From assembly GCA_963839285.1 (NCBI GenBank), contig CAWIUN010000009.1, forward strand, positions 1 through 64,000: 64,000 nucleotides of DNA, read 5' to 3'. The position numbers and the translations under genes are program-made. The stretch comes from DASSSQ01 sp963839285 (GTDB lineage Bacteria > Actinomycetota > Thermoleophilia > Gaiellales > Gaiellaceae). Of the stretch, positions 1-8,788 are shown piece by piece. The notes beneath the pieces were generated by a model. The model was not told where the DNA came from, made no database searches, and saw only the letters and a program-made list of their open reading frames with translations. How positions within the stretch are numbered: the first letter of the stretch is position 1; each line of letters starts with the position of its first letter.

Positions 1-619
1 AGACCTGGAAGACCTCGGCGTACTCCCGGTTGACGTTGATCCCGTGGGTGCGGGCGACGTTCCAGACGTACTCGGGGTCGGAGTAGCGGCGGTGCTTCTG
101 CGAGGCGTAGCGCTCGAGCGCCGCCACCTTCCGCTCGACGTGGGCGCGGTCGAGCGCCAGGTAGCACTGGTAGGCGAAGTCGAAGTTGTTCCAGGGGATC
201 TCGTAGCCGAGGATCGTCGTCCGCTTGAAGGCGCGCAGCCCCTCCTGGGCGATCGTCTGGTGGTCCTGGTGGACGTCGTGCAGGCTCGGCTGGAAGACGA
301 CGTCCGGCCGCCACTCCTCCCAGGTCGCGACCAGGAGCTCGAGGATCTCCTGGCGGTGCTCGGGGAAGGTGCGCACGTCGAAGTCGTGCACGGTCAGGCA
401 GTCGGCCGGGATCCCGAGCTCGGTCGTCGCCTCGCGCACCTCGCGGTCGAGCGTGTCGGGCGGGAAGCCCTCGGGCAGCGAGCGGGTCGCGATCGAGAAG
501 GCGACGTAGCGCACCTCGACGCCCGCCTCGACCATCCGCGCCATCGTGCCGCCGCAGCCGAACTCGCCGTCGTCGGTGTGCGGCGCGAGCACGAGCGCGC
601 GCCGCCAGTCGCCGATCAC
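1..619 (-). CDS. PIG-L family deacetylase (3' end cut by window edge)
   Basis: A zinc-dependent N-deacetylase of the GlcNAc-PI de-N-acetylase (LmbE) family, acting on N-acetyl sugars or similar amides. The first 206 residues are present in one unbroken frame. The family zinc motif is seen near residues 14-17 as PHTDDGEFGCGG, and the second His cluster as HDVHQDHQ near residue 113. The GTG start at 619 overlaps the TGA of the O-antigen ligase (GTGA), so the two are translationally coupled. With that ligase and a secreted FlgD-like protein upstream it probably trims acetyl groups from a surface glycan or small glycoside. The true substrate cannot be read from sequence. The C-terminus lies outside the window. 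Confidence 0.85.
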   Translation of the reverse strand, partial: MIGDWRRALVLAPHTDDGEFGCGGTMARMVEAGVEVRYVAFSIATRSLPEGFPPDTLDREVREATTELGIPADCLTVHDFDVRTFPEHRQEILELLVATWEEWRPDVVFQPSLHDVHQDHQTIAQEGLRAFKRTTILGYEIPWNNFDFAYQCYLALDRAHVERKVAALERYASQKHRRYSDPEYVWNVARTHGINVNREYAEVFQV

Positions 620-2056
620 CTGCGCCCCTCGGCCCGGACGGCCACGGCCGTCAGGGCGAGCAGGCCCCAGGTCATCGGGTCCTCGAAGAAGGCGTTGTAG
701 AAGAGGCTGTGCACCGCGATCGCCGCGAGCATGATCCCGAACGCGGCGGACGCCCGCCCCGCGAACCCGCGCAGCGGCCGCCGGAGCGCCGCCCAGAGCG
801 CCGCCGCCAGCAGCCAGAGAAGAGCAGGAGCCCGGGCGCGCCCGTCTCGGCGGCGACGGTCACCGGGGTCGTGTGCGACGCGGCCGCCTTCGGCTCCTTG
901 CCCTTGAGGCCGACCTCGTCCGCGTACGCGCGCTTGAAGCCGCCGACGCCGACGCCGAGCACGGGGTTGTGCAGCGCGACGCGGGCGCCGTTGCCGACGA
1001 GCGAGGCGCGACCGCTCGTCGCCTTGTTCCAGCTCGTCGAGGTGCGGTGCGTGAGCGTGTGCCGGATGTGCGGGTTGGCGAGGCCGATCCCGGCGACGAG
1101 CAGCGACGGCGACGGCGAGCGCTGCGAGCGCGCGCCAGCGCCAGAGCAGGGCCAGCGGCGATCAGGAGGCCGGCGGCGAGCGCCGTGAAGCTCGACTGGG
1201 AGTACGAGTAGTAGAGCCCGAGCCAGGTGACGGCGATCACCGCGACGACCGCGGCCGCCGTCCGCCGCGAGCTGCCCCAGAGGATCGCGGCGACCCCGGC
1301 GAGGATCGCGACGGCGAGGAAGCGCCCGTAGATCGACGGGTCGTAGAAGACCGAGTTGACCCGGTAGAAGTTCAGGTAGGCGTTCGGGACGATCACCTTC
1401 GGGTTCCAGAAGACGTCGCGGGTCGCCCACTGGTAGAGCCCGATCGCCGCGAACAGGAGCCCCTCGAGGGCGAGCAGCGCGTAGAGGCGGACGACGTTGA
1501 CCGGCCGCCAGCGGAGCCGTGCGAGCGAGACGGCCAGGAGGCCGAAGGGGAGCACGAAGAAGACGAGCTCGATCGCGCCCTCGCGGACGTCGCGCGTCCA
1601 GGCGAACGAGATCCCGGTCCAGGCGACCCAGAGCCCGAGCGGCCAGGCGAGCGGCCCGAGCTCGCGGCGGCGGTCGTCCTCGCCCGGCAGCTCCCAGGCC
1701 AGGGCGAGGGCGGCGGCGCCGACGACGCCGTAGAGCGGCAGCAGCAGGTTCGCCTCGGTGTCACCGACCGAGACGGGGATCCGCGCCGGCACGAGCGCCA
1801 GCGCCACGAACGGCAGCAGCCACGGCCAGCGGACGAGCACCGCCGCGCCGAGGGCGACGAGCACGAGCCCGACGACCGCGGCGCCCGCGAGCAGGCCGCG
1901 GTGGCCGTGCGGCGCGAGGTAGGCCGCGAGCGCGGCCATCCCGAGCGCCCAGCCGCCGAAGCCGAGCAGCCGCTGCCAGCGCCGCGGCGCCAGCATCAGC
2001 GCGCAGAGGCCGAGCGCGCCGGCGACGCCGCCGGCCTGGGCGAGCCCCGCCGTCAC
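616..2056 (-). CDS. O-antigen ligase (Wzy/WaaL-type) membrane protein, frame-disrupted
   Basis: A polytopic inner-membrane protein with about ten hydrophobic helices that resembles O-antigen ligases/polymerases, which join or polymerise lipid-linked glycans on the outer face of the membrane. The N-terminal two thirds read in one frame from a GTG at 2056 (through LYYSYSQSSFTAL). The loop containing NPHIRHTLTHR and NPVLGVGVGGFKRAYADEVG is in another frame, and the last helices (MLAAIAVHSLFYNAFFEDP) in a third. Frame switches lie near 1150-1100 and 815. The conserved loop GVGxGxF motif supports the family. It starts 4 nt after the FlgD-like gene and overlaps the PIG-L start. Breaks are more likely sequencing indels than a pseudogene, because conservation continues in each frame. 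Confidence 0.75.
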
Positions 2057-2060
2057 GGCG

Positions 2061-3023
2061 TCACCCGATCCGCTCCACCTTGACCCGGGCGGTCGCGGTG
2101 TGCCCGGCGACGCTGACGAAGAGGCGGTAGGTGCCGGCCCGCTTCGGCGCCCGAAGCACGATCGTCCCCGGCTTCGCGCGGCCCGTCCGGCCCGCCAGCC
2201 GCCACTGCACCGGCGCGTCCGCCGAGACCCGCAGGTAGAAGCGCTCGCCCGGCCCGGCCGAGATCAGCCGCCGGCCGAGGGTGACGTAGCGGACCGTGAC
2301 GGTCCCGAGCGCGCGCGGCTTCGTCCTGTTGCCGGCCTGGTCGCGGACGACGAGCCGCAGCGGGTAGGCGCCCTTCGGAAGCGTCTCGGCGCCGATCTTC
2401 CCGAACCAGCGGAGCTGCCCCGAGGTGCGTGGGAAGCGGGTGCGGACGGCGACGTGCGAGCCGACGAGGAGCGTCGCGCGCCCCTTCTCGCTGAACGCGT
2501 AGGTCACCGTCAGCCGGTCGCCCTTGCCGTCCCCGTCCGGCGAGATCACGGTCGGCTCGACGCTCGTGGAGTCGATCGCCGGCGCCTGCGTGTCGACGGT
2601 GATCGGGTTCGGCAGCGCGATCGTGCGGTGCTCGGCGGCGAGGTGGACGACGGGCGTGTAGTCGCCGTCCGGGACGACGATCCCGGTCGGCTGGACGCCG
2701 TCCCAGGTCAGCCGCACCCAGCCGCGCCCGTAGCTGCGGTCGCGGACGAGCGTGTCCACGGTCTCTCCCTTGCGCTCGATCGAGACGGTCAGGCGGTCGG
2801 CCTTGCGCAGGTAGAAGCGGACGACGACGTGGTCGGTCGCGCAGCGGCAGACCGGCGAGAAGAGGGCGAGGCCGGTGCGGTTCGGCTGCCCCGGGATCGG
2901 ACGGCCGACGTGCGTGCGGTAGATCGGCGTCTTCTCGAGCTTGAGGCTCTCGGTCAGCGCGAACGCCGCCGCGGTCGCCCCCAGGAGCGCGAGCACGAGC
3001 AGCGTCGGGAGCGCGCGGGCCAC
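2061..3023 (-). CDS. secreted FlgD-like Ig-domain protein
   Basis: A 320-residue protein with an N-terminal hydrophobic segment (MARALPTLLVLALLGATAAA) that reads as a signal peptide or anchor. Two tandem FlgD-type Ig-like beta domains follow. The first has WDGVQPTGIVVPDGDYTPVV near residue 110, the second has SPDGDGKGDRLTVTYAF near 165 and LPKGAYPLRLVVRDQAGN near 215. Such modules occur in actinobacterial cell-surface proteins; no catalytic residues are visible. The gene leads the operon with the O-antigen ligase and PIG-L protein. A TACAAT -10 element at 3032-3037 ends 8 nt before the GTG start, which predicts a leaderless transcript. Function is unknown. Confidence 0.75.
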   Translation of the reverse strand: MARALPTLLVLALLGATAAAFALTESLKLEKTPIYRTHVGRPIPGQPNRTGLALFSPVCRCATDHVVVRFYLRKADRLTVSIERKGETVDTLVRDRSYGRGWVRLTWDGVQPTGIVVPDGDYTPVVHLAAEHRTIALPNPITVDTQAPAIDSTSVEPTVISPDGDGKGDRLTVTYAFSEKGRATLLVGSHVAVRTRFPRTSGQLRWFGKIGAETLPKGAYPLRLVVRDQAGNRTKPRALGTVTVRYVTLGRRLISAGPGERFYLRVSADAPVQWRLAGRTGRAKPGTIVLRAPKRAGTYRLFVSVAGHTATARVKVERIG

Positions 3024-3072
3024 GGTCGACGATTGTAGATTTCAGCCGGTGGCGCCGCGCGGCGGCGGACGC

Positions 3073-3540
3073 TCAGGCGGCGTCCGTCTGCGCCTCGACC
3101 GCGCCGGGCCGCGGCGGCAGCGGGCACGAGACGAACGGCTCGCCGCGCAGCCGGCAGCCGAGCTTGTAGGCCTCGCAGCCGGTGCAGAAGCCGGTGACGG
3201 CGGCGAGCAGCGCCAGCGCGGCGACGATCGCGGCGAGGACGGCGCCGGCGAGCGGCAGGCCGGCGAGCGAGACGGCGAAGGCGGCGGCGAGGAAGCCGAG
3301 CCCGACCATGTTCGCGAACCGCGGCGGGCGGGAGTCCTCGAGCGGCCCCTCGCCGAAGCGCGGCTGGACGAGCTCGAAGTAGGCGACGCAGGGGAGGCAG
3401 AAGCGGCGGCCGAAGCCGAGGCCGAGCGCGAACTGGAGCGCCAGGAGCCCGTAGATCCACCACCAGCCGGTGACGGCGCCGACGAGCGCCAGCGTCCCGA
3501 TCGTCGCCTGGTTGAACCGCGGCGCGCGCGAGTCGATCAC
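3073..3540 (-). CDS. DUF4395 family membrane protein
   Basis: A 155-residue integral membrane protein with about four hydrophobic segments matching DUF4395: an N-terminal DSRAPRFNQ box, a CLPC pair near residue 49 followed by VAYFELVQPRFGEG, and a C-terminal CTGCEAYKLGC cysteine cluster. Members are often found beside rhodaneses, thioredoxins and TSUP transporters, suggesting a role in thiol or sulfane-sulfur handling at the membrane; that is inference from neighbourhood. The GTG start at 3540 lies 42 nt after the TSUP gene, so it is probably the last gene of the sulfur operon. The paired cysteines could be redox-active or metal-binding. Confidence 0.75.
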   Translation of the reverse strand: MIDSRAPRFNQATIGTLALVGAVTGWWWIYGLLALQFALGLGFGRRFCLPCVAYFELVQPRFGEGPLEDSRPPRFANMVGLGFLAAAFAVSLAGLPLAGAVLAAIVAALALLAAVTGFCTGCEAYKLGCRLRGEPFVSCPLPPRPGAVEAQTDAA

Positions 3541-3582
3541 CGCCGTGTCGCGGTAGGGATGGGCGCTGCGCTGCGCCGGCCA

Positions 3583-4450
3583 TCAGTCCGAGTCCCAGGC
3601 GGGCGCGGGCCGGACGGCGCGGAGGATGCCCCAGACGGCGAAGCCGGCGACGGCGAGCGCCAGGCCGACGACCGCGATCGTGTCGGCGCCCGGCACGTCG
3701 ACGATCTTGATCCCGCCGAGGAAGAGGACGATCGCGAAGGCGATCCGGAGCAGCCGCTCGGGCACCCGGATCGAGAGGCGGCTGCCGACGAGGACGCCCG
3801 GGATCGAGCCGACGAGCAGCCAGCCCGATCGCGGTCAGGTCGACGTTCCCGTGCAGGAGGTGGCTGGCGCCGGCGACCCAGAGGAGCGCGGCCGCGTGGG
3901 TCATGTCGGTGCCGACGATCTTCTGCGCCGTCAGCGGGTAGACGAGCAGCATCACGAGGCCGAAGAAGGTGCCGCTGCCGACCGAGGTGAGGCCGACGAC
4001 GAAGCCGCCGCAGGCGCCGAGCGCGACGGCGATCACCCGGTCGCGGCGCTGCAGCAGGAAGGGCGCGTCGTCACCGGCCCCGTGCAGGAACGTCTTCAGG
4101 GCGAAGCCGACGCCGCCGGCGATCAGGGCGCCGCCGACGATCTTGCTCATCGTCCCCTGCGCCGACTCGCCGAAGCGGCTCGCGATCTGGACGCCGACGA
4201 GCGAGAGCGGCGCCGACCCGAGCAGCATCCAGAGCGCGAGCCGCGCGTGGACGGTGCCGAGCCGCCGGTGCTGGGCGGCGCCGAACGACTTGAAGACGGC
4301 GCCGTGGAGGATGTCCGTGCCGACGGCGACCTTCGGGTTGAAGTTGAAGAGCAGGATCAGGATCGGCGTCATCAGGCTGCCGCCGCCCATCCCCGTCATC
4401 CCCACGAGGGTGCCGACGAGCAGCCCCGCGAGGACGTACTGCCAGGTCAC
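3583..4450 (-). CDS. TSUP (TauE/SafE) family anion exporter, one frame switch
   Basis: A sulfite/organosulfonate exporter-type membrane protein of the 4-toluene sulfonate uptake permease family. Residues 1-210 carry the two repeated motifs GMTGMGGGSLMTP (near 18) and GLTSVGSGTFFGLVML (near 150). The last helices (RIAFAIVLFLGGIKIV) are in another frame. The switch maps to about 3828 and is explained by one extra G where codons for AIGWLLVGS are expected. Total length would be about 288 residues, usual for the family. It follows cysN by 73 nt. In this operon it may export sulfite, or a sulfonate such as sulfolactate made by the upstream enzymes; the substrate is inferred from context only. Confidence 0.85.
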
Positions 4451-4523
4451 GACGCGCTGCCCGGCGGGGCGTCACGGGGGCCGAGGCCGCTGCCGCCGGC
4501 TCCTGACGACGCGTCGCCCGGCG

Positions 4524-5804
4524 TCACTCCTGCGCCGCCCGGATCATCCCGGCCGCGACCGTCTCGTTCGTCGCCTCGTCGATCAGGATGAAGGCGCCGG
4601 TCGTGCGGTTCTCGGCGTAGCGGTCGACGGCGACCGGCTCGGCCAGCCGCAGCTCGACCTTGCCGATGTCGTTCAGCTCCAGGCGCTCCGGCCGCTCGAT
4701 GTCGGTGAGCGTCTCGATGTCGACCAGCGAGACGAGCTCGTCGGCGATCGCGCGGACGGTCCGGGTCGTGTGCTTGAGGACGAGCCGGGCGCTCGGCTCG
4801 AGCGGCCGCTCGCTCATCCAGCAGACGATCGTCTCGAGCGTGCGGGCGACGGTCGGCGGCCGCTCCGGGTCGGCGAGCATGTCGCCGCGGCCGACGTCGA
4901 GGTCGTCCTCGAGCCGGACGGTGACCGACATCGGCGGCGCGGCGGCCTCGAGCGGGCCGTCGGCCGTCTCGACGGCGGCGACGCGGCTGCGCCGGCCCGA
5001 GGGCAGCACGAGCACCTCGTCGCCCGCCTGCCAGACGCCGCTCGCGACCTGGCCCGCGTAGCCGCGGTAGTCGTGGTGCTCGTCGGACATCGGCCGGATC
5101 ACCCACTGCACGGGGAAGCGCCGGTCCTCGAGGTTGCGGTCGGCGGCGATCTCGACCGTCTCGAGGTGCTCGAGCAGCGTCGGGCCGTCGTACCAGGCGA
5201 GGGCCTCGGTCGCCTCGACGACGTTGTCGCCGCGGAGCGCCGAGATCGGGAGCGCGCGCAGGTCGGGCACGCCGAGCTGGCCGGCGAGGTCCTGCAGCTC
5301 CGCCTCGATCTCGCGGAAGCGCTGCTCGGAGAACTCGACCAGGTCCATCTTGTTGACGGCGACGACGACGTGCGGGATCCCGAGCGTCGTCACGAGGTAG
5401 GTGTGCCTGCGGGTCTGCTCGACGACGCCCTTGCGCGCGTCCACGAGCACGATCGCGAGCTCCGCGGTCGAGGCGCCGGTGACCATGTTGCGCGTGTACT
5501 GGACGTGGCCGGGCGCGTCGGCGAGCTGGAAGCGCCGCCGCGGCGTCACGAACGAGAGGTAGGCGACGTCGATCGTGATCCCCTGCTCGCGCTCGGCCCG
5601 GAGGCCGTCGGTCAGGAGCGCCAGGTTGACGTAGCCGTCGCCGCGGCGCGCCGAGGTCTGCTCGATGTGCTCCATCTGGTCGACCATGATCGACTTCGAG
5701 TCGAAGAGCAGCCGGCCGATCAGCGTCGACTTGCCGTCGTCGACCGAGCCGCAGGTGACGAGGCGCAGCAGCTCGGTCTCGAGCATCTCCTTGCTGGTCG
5801 CCAT
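4524..5804 (-). CDS. cysN: sulfate adenylyltransferase subunit 1 (GTPase)
   Basis: The GTPase subunit of ATP sulfurylase, which couples GTP hydrolysis to formation of adenosine 5'-phosphosulfate (APS) from ATP and sulfate. A 426-residue protein with translation-factor G motifs: GSVDDGKSTLIGRLL (P-loop, about residues 19-33), DAPGHVQYTRNM (G3, about 103), NKMDL (G4, about 158), then two beta-barrel domains. It ends at the usual CysN C-terminus (TTGAFILIDEATNETVAAGMI), so there is no fused APS kinase (CysC) domain. The ATG at 5804 shares one base with the cysD TGA. It forms a coupled block with comA, cysH and cysD. Confidence 0.95.
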   Translation of the reverse strand: MATSKEMLETELLRLVTCGSVDDGKSTLIGRLLFDSKSIMVDQMEHIEQTSARRGDGYVNLALLTDGLRAEREQGITIDVAYLSFVTPRRRFQLADAPGHVQYTRNMVTGASTAELAIVLVDARKGVVEQTRRHTYLVTTLGIPHVVVAVNKMDLVEFSEQRFREIEAELQDLAGQLGVPDLRALPISALRGDNVVEATEALAWYDGPTLLEHLETVEIAADRNLEDRRFPVQWVIRPMSDEHHDYRGYAGQVASGVWQAGDEVLVLPSGRRSRVAAVETADGPLEAAAPPMSVTVRLEDDLDVGRGDMLADPERPPTVARTLETIVCWMSERPLEPSARLVLKHTTRTVRAIADELVSLVDIETLTDIERPERLELNDIGKVELRLAEPVAVDRYAENRTTGAFILIDEATNETVAAGMIRAAQE

Positions 5805-6721
5805 CAGAAGTAGCCCACCCGCTTGCGGTCCTCCATCGCCGCCTCCGAGACGCGGTCGTCGGCGCGGGTCTCGCCGCGCTCGGTCACCCGCGTCGCCGCG
5901 ATCTCGTCGACGACCGCGTCGATCGTGCCCGCCTCGGAGACGACGCCGCCGGTGCAGGTCATGTCGCCGACCGTCCGGAAGCGGACGTGCGCCGTGAACG
6001 GCTCCTCCTCGGGCAGCCGCTCGACGAACTCGCTGACGGCGTAGAGCATGTTGTCGCGCCGGAAGACCTGCCGCTCGTGCGAGAAGTAGATCGGCGGCAG
6101 CTCCAGCCGCTCGCGGGCGACGTACTGCCAGACGTCGAGCTCGGTCCAGTTCGAGATCGGGAAGACGCGGACGTGCTCCCCCTTGCGGATCCGGGCGTTG
6201 TAGAGGTTCCAGAGCTCGGGGCGCTGCGCGCGCGGGTTCCACTGGCCGAAGTCGTCGCGGAACGAGAAGATCCGCTCCTTCGCCCGGGCCCGCTCCTCGT
6301 CGCGGCGGGCGCCGCCGATCGCGGCGTCGAAGGAGTGCTCGGCGATCGCGTCGAGCAGCGTCGTCGTCTGCAGCTGGTTGCGGGAGGCGCGCGGCCCGGT
6401 CTGCTCGGCGACGCGGCCCCTGTCGATCGACTCCTGCACCGAGGCGACGAGCAGCCGCTCGCCGAGCTCGGCGACGCGGCGGTCGCGGAACTCGATCACC
6501 TCGGGGAAGTTGTGCCCGGTGTCGACGTGCATGACCGGGAAGGGGAACTTGCCCGGGCGGAAGGCCTTCTCGGCCAGGCGCAGCAGCACGATCGAGTCCT
6601 TGCCGCCGGAGAAGAGCAGCACCGGCCGCTCGAGCTCGGCGGCGACCTCGCGCATGATGTGGACGGCCTCGGCCTCGAGCTCGTCGAGGTGCGAGAGCCG
6701 CTGCGGGGCGGGCCTCGTCAT
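5804..6721 (-). CDS. cysD: sulfate adenylyltransferase subunit 2
   Basis: The catalytic subunit of ATP sulfurylase that forms APS from sulfate and ATP. About 305 residues with the PP-loop LLFSGGKDSIVLLRLAEKAF (about 36-55), then VMHVDTGHNFPEV, GARRDEERARAKER and the C-terminal DDRVSEAAMEDRKRVGYF, all typical. The ATG at 6721 is preferred over an upstream GTG because it overlaps the cysH stop as ATGA and starts right before the conserved SHLDELEAEAVHIMREV helix. It pairs with CysN directly downstream. Confidence 0.95.
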   Translation of the reverse strand: MTRPAPQRLSHLDELEAEAVHIMREVAAELERPVLLFSGGKDSIVLLRLAEKAFRPGKFPFPVMHVDTGHNFPEVIEFRDRRVAELGERLLVASVQESIDRGRVAEQTGPRASRNQLQTTTLLDAIAEHSFDAAIGGARRDEERARAKERIFSFRDDFGQWNPRAQRPELWNLYNARIRKGEHVRVFPISNWTELDVWQYVARERLELPPIYFSHERQVFRRDNMLYAVSEFVERLPEEEPFTAHVRFRTVGDMTCTGGVVSEAGTIDAVVDEIAATRVTERGETRADDRVSEAAMEDRKRVGYF

Positions 6722-7422
6722 GCCGCCTCCGGGCCGGTCGGCGCGTGCAGGCCGCACTCGGTCCTGTCGCTCCCGGCCCAGCGGCCCTCGCGGCCGGCGC
6801 CGGGCAGCGTCGAGTGCGTGTCGCCGATCGACTCGTAGCCGCGGTCGTGGAGCTCGTTGTAGGGCAGGTCGCGCTCGCGGATGTAGGCCCAGCAGTCCTC
6901 GCCCGACCAGTCGGCGAGCGGGTTCGCCTTCCAGAGCTCGTGCGCCTCGTCCCAGCCGAGCTTCGGCGCGTCGGCGCGGGTCGGCGACTGGTCGCGGCGG
7001 ATGCCGGTGATCCAGGCGTCGAGGCCGGCGAGCGCCTCGTTCAGCGGCGCCACCTTCGCGATCGCCAGGTAGAGGTCCGGCTTGCGCTCCCAGAGGCTCG
7101 GGCCGTGCACCGCCTCGAGCTCCTCGGCGCTCGGCCCCTCGAAGACCTCGATCGTCGTCGCGTAGCGGCGCTCGACCTGCCGCCAGAGCGCGTAGGTCTC
7201 CGGGAACAGGTGGTGCGTGTCGATCGCGAAGACCCGCGCGGCCGGCTCGAGCTCGAAGAGCAGGTCGAGCAGCACCGACTCCTCCTTCTGGAAGGAGCAG
7301 GCGAGCGAGACGCGGCCGGGGAAGGCCTCGAGCACCGCCGCGAGCAGCTCGCGGGCGCCCAGGGCCTCCCAGTCGCGCTCGGGAAGCCGCGCCTCGTCAG
7401 GAAGCGGGTGCCGGCTCGCCAC
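6718..7422 (-). CDS. cysH: phosphoadenylyl-sulfate (PAPS)-type reductase, no Fe-S cysteines
   Basis: Reduces activated sulfate to sulfite using thioredoxin or glutaredoxin. A 234-residue member of the PAPS/APS reductase family with the PP-loop region (SLACSFQKEESVLL), DTHHLFPET, ITGIRRDQSPTRA and the catalytic Cys in TECGLH near the C-terminus. Actinobacterial APS reductases bind a 4Fe-4S cluster through a CC pair before RKVxPL and a CxxC before the tail. Here those positions read LYLAIAKVAPL and IGDTHSTLPG, so all four ligands are missing. That predicts a cluster-free enzyme that would normally use PAPS, yet no APS kinase gene is present in the window. GTG start at 7422; it overlaps comA by 26 nt and cysD by 4 nt. 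Confidence 0.9.
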   Translation of the reverse strand: MASRHPLPDEARLPERDWEALGARELLAAVLEAFPGRVSLACSFQKEESVLLDLLFELEPAARVFAIDTHHLFPETYALWRQVERRYATTIEVFEGPSAEELEAVHGPSLWERKPDLYLAIAKVAPLNEALAGLDAWITGIRRDQSPTRADAPKLGWDEAHELWKANPLADWSGEDCWAYIRERDLPYNELHDRGYESIGDTHSTLPGAGREGRWAGSDRTECGLHAPTGPEAA

Positions 7423-8197
7423 CGAGCAGCACCTCCTTGAGCGTGTCGCCGCGGAGGCCGAGCCGCAGCGTCTCGAGCGGGATCACCTCGTCGGGCGGGA
7501 TGTTGCCGAGGTTCACGTTCGGGCCGAAGTGCTTGACGAACCACGCCTGCGAGGCCTTCGTCGGCGCCTCGAAGATCAGGTCGTCGACCGCGATCTCGTG
7601 GGCGATCTCGTCGATCAGGCCGGTGCGCATGTCGCCGTCGCGGCGGAAGATGCCCGCGGTGCCGCCCTCGCGCGCCTCGGTGATCACCTTCCAGGCGCCG
7701 GCGTCGCGCTCCTCCTTGATCCACTCGACCCACTGGTAGGGCGCGTAGACGACGTCGGAGTCCTTCGAGCCGACCTCGGAGAGGACGACGAAGTCGCGGG
7801 CGAACTCGGCGATCAGCTCCAGCTTCCGCTCGCGCGGGATCTCGAGCGTGCCGTCGGAGATCTCGACGTGCGAGAAGCGGTGCTCCTGCAGCCAGGTCTT
7901 GAACTCGTCGATCCGGCCGCGGCCGTAGACGGCCTCGAAGAGGGTGCCGCCGCAGACGACCGGCGTCTCGAAGGAGCGGTAGAGCGCGATCTTCTTCTCG
8001 AGGTTGTTCGTCACGTACGAGGTGCCCCAGCCGAGCTTGACGATGTCGACGAAGGAGCCGCCCGTGTCGAACATCCCCTCGATGTCGCGGATGTTCATGC
8101 CCTTGTCGATCACGTGCGTCAGCCCGACCTCGCGCGGCTTGCCGGGCCGCTCGGGCAGGTCGAGGAAGCCGTCGTTGAATCCGTTAGAGGCGGGCAT
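7397..8197 (-). CDS. comA: phosphosulfolactate synthase (ComA family)
   Basis: ComA catalyses Michael-type addition of sulfite to phosphoenolpyruvate, giving (R)-phosphosulfolactate, the first step of coenzyme M synthesis in archaea and some bacteria and of sulfolactate formation in Bacillus spores. This 266-residue protein matches the family along its length: LTHVIDKGM, DIVKLGWGT, CGGTLFEAVYG, HVEISDGTLEIPR, VLSEVGSKD, WVEWIKEERDAGA, ARESG-like TEAREGGTAG, FGPNVNLGNIPPDEVIPLE. The frame is intact with an ATG at 8197, overlapping the fumarase beta gene by 14 nt and cysH by 26 nt. Co-transcription with sulfite-producing cysDNH strongly suggests that the sulfite made here goes into a C3 sulfonate rather than into cysteine. 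Family assignment is firm; the end product is inferred. Confidence 0.92.
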   Translation of the reverse strand: MPASNGFNDGFLDLPERPGKPREVGLTHVIDKGMNIRDIEGMFDTGGSFVDIVKLGWGTSYVTNNLEKKIALYRSFETPVVCGGTLFEAVYGRGRIDEFKTWLQEHRFSHVEISDGTLEIPRERKLELIAEFARDFVVLSEVGSKDSDVVYAPYQWVEWIKEERDAGAWKVITEAREGGTAGIFRRDGDMRTGLIDEIAHEIAVDDLIFEAPTKASQAWFVKHFGPNVNLGNIPPDEVIPLETLRLGLRGDTLKEVLLGGEPAPAS

Positions 8198-8786
8198 AGA
8201 GCTCCTCCAGCTTCTTGGTCGCGGCGGCCTGGACGTCGTGGTAGAGCGAGTTGCCGTGGGCGTCGATGCCGACCGTCAGGGGGCCGAAGTCCTTGACGCG
8301 GAAGCGCCAGAGGCACTCGGGCATCAGCTCCTCCCAGGCGACCTCCTCGATCTCCTCGATCTGCGTCGTCTCGAGGGCCGCGGCGCCGCCGACGATCGCG
8401 AAGTAGACCATCCCGTGCGCGCGCATCGGCTCGATCGCCTCGTCGGGGAAGCCGCCCTTGCCGCAGATCGCGCGGACGCCGTAGCGGGAGCCGAGCCCCT
8501 CGGTGAAGCGGACCATCCGCGCCGAGGTGGTCGTGCCGATGCAGACCTTCTCGTAGCGGGATCTGCCGTCCGGGCCGGGCTCGAGCTTGCGGACGCCCGG
8601 CGCCGTGTGGAGCAGGAAGGCGCCGGAGAGGTCCATCGGCGGCTCGACGCCCTCGTCGAAGATCCGGATCTGGGTGCGGTCGCGGATCCCGATGATGTGC
8701 CCCTGGACGACGACCTCGTCGCCGGCGCGGAGCTTCAGGATCTCCTGCTCGTCGCGGATCGGGAAGGTGACCTCGTGCCGTGCCAT
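8184..8786 (-). CDS. class I fumarate hydratase/tartrate dehydratase-type beta subunit
   Basis: The small, C-terminal-type subunit of two-chain iron-sulfur hydro-lyases (fumarase class I, L-tartrate dehydratase). About 200 residues with LRAGDEVVVQGHIIGIRDRT-like beta-barrel start, HTAPGVRKLE, CIGTTTSARM, GLGSRYGVRAICGKGG and AIVGGAAAL motifs; the catalytic Ser/Thr region TTTSARM is present. ATG at 8786, only 2 nt after the alpha-subunit stop, and 14 nt overlap with comA. With the alpha subunit it should reversibly hydrate fumarate to malate. In this operon 3-sulfoacrylate/3-sulfolactate, the sulfonate counterparts, are plausible alternative substrates, but that is inference. Confidence 0.88.
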   Translation of the reverse strand: MARHEVTFPIRDEQEILKLRAGDEVVVQGHIIGIRDRTQIRIFDEGVEPPMDLSGAFLLHTAPGVRKLEPGPDGRSRYEKVCIGTTTSARMVRFTEGLGSRYGVRAICGKGGFPDEAIEPMRAHGMVYFAIVGGAAALETTQIEEIEEVAWEELMPECLWRFRVKDFGPLTVGIDAHGNSLYHDVQAAATKKLEELYARL

Positions 8787-8788
8787 CC

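Noticed and set aside
3969..5813. Long plus-strand open frames opposite known genes (also 8780-10903, and minus 17701-19236, 45980-48073)
   Set aside because: High GC and strong third-position bias keep antisense frames open. Their translations are rich in Arg, Gly, Asp and His with no recognisable motifs, and real genes lie opposite.
7397..8197. Complete coenzyme M pathway
   Set aside because: Only the ComA step is recognisable. No ComB, ComC, ComDE or clear Xcb homologues are in the window, so the wider claim is limited to a sulfonate-forming operon.
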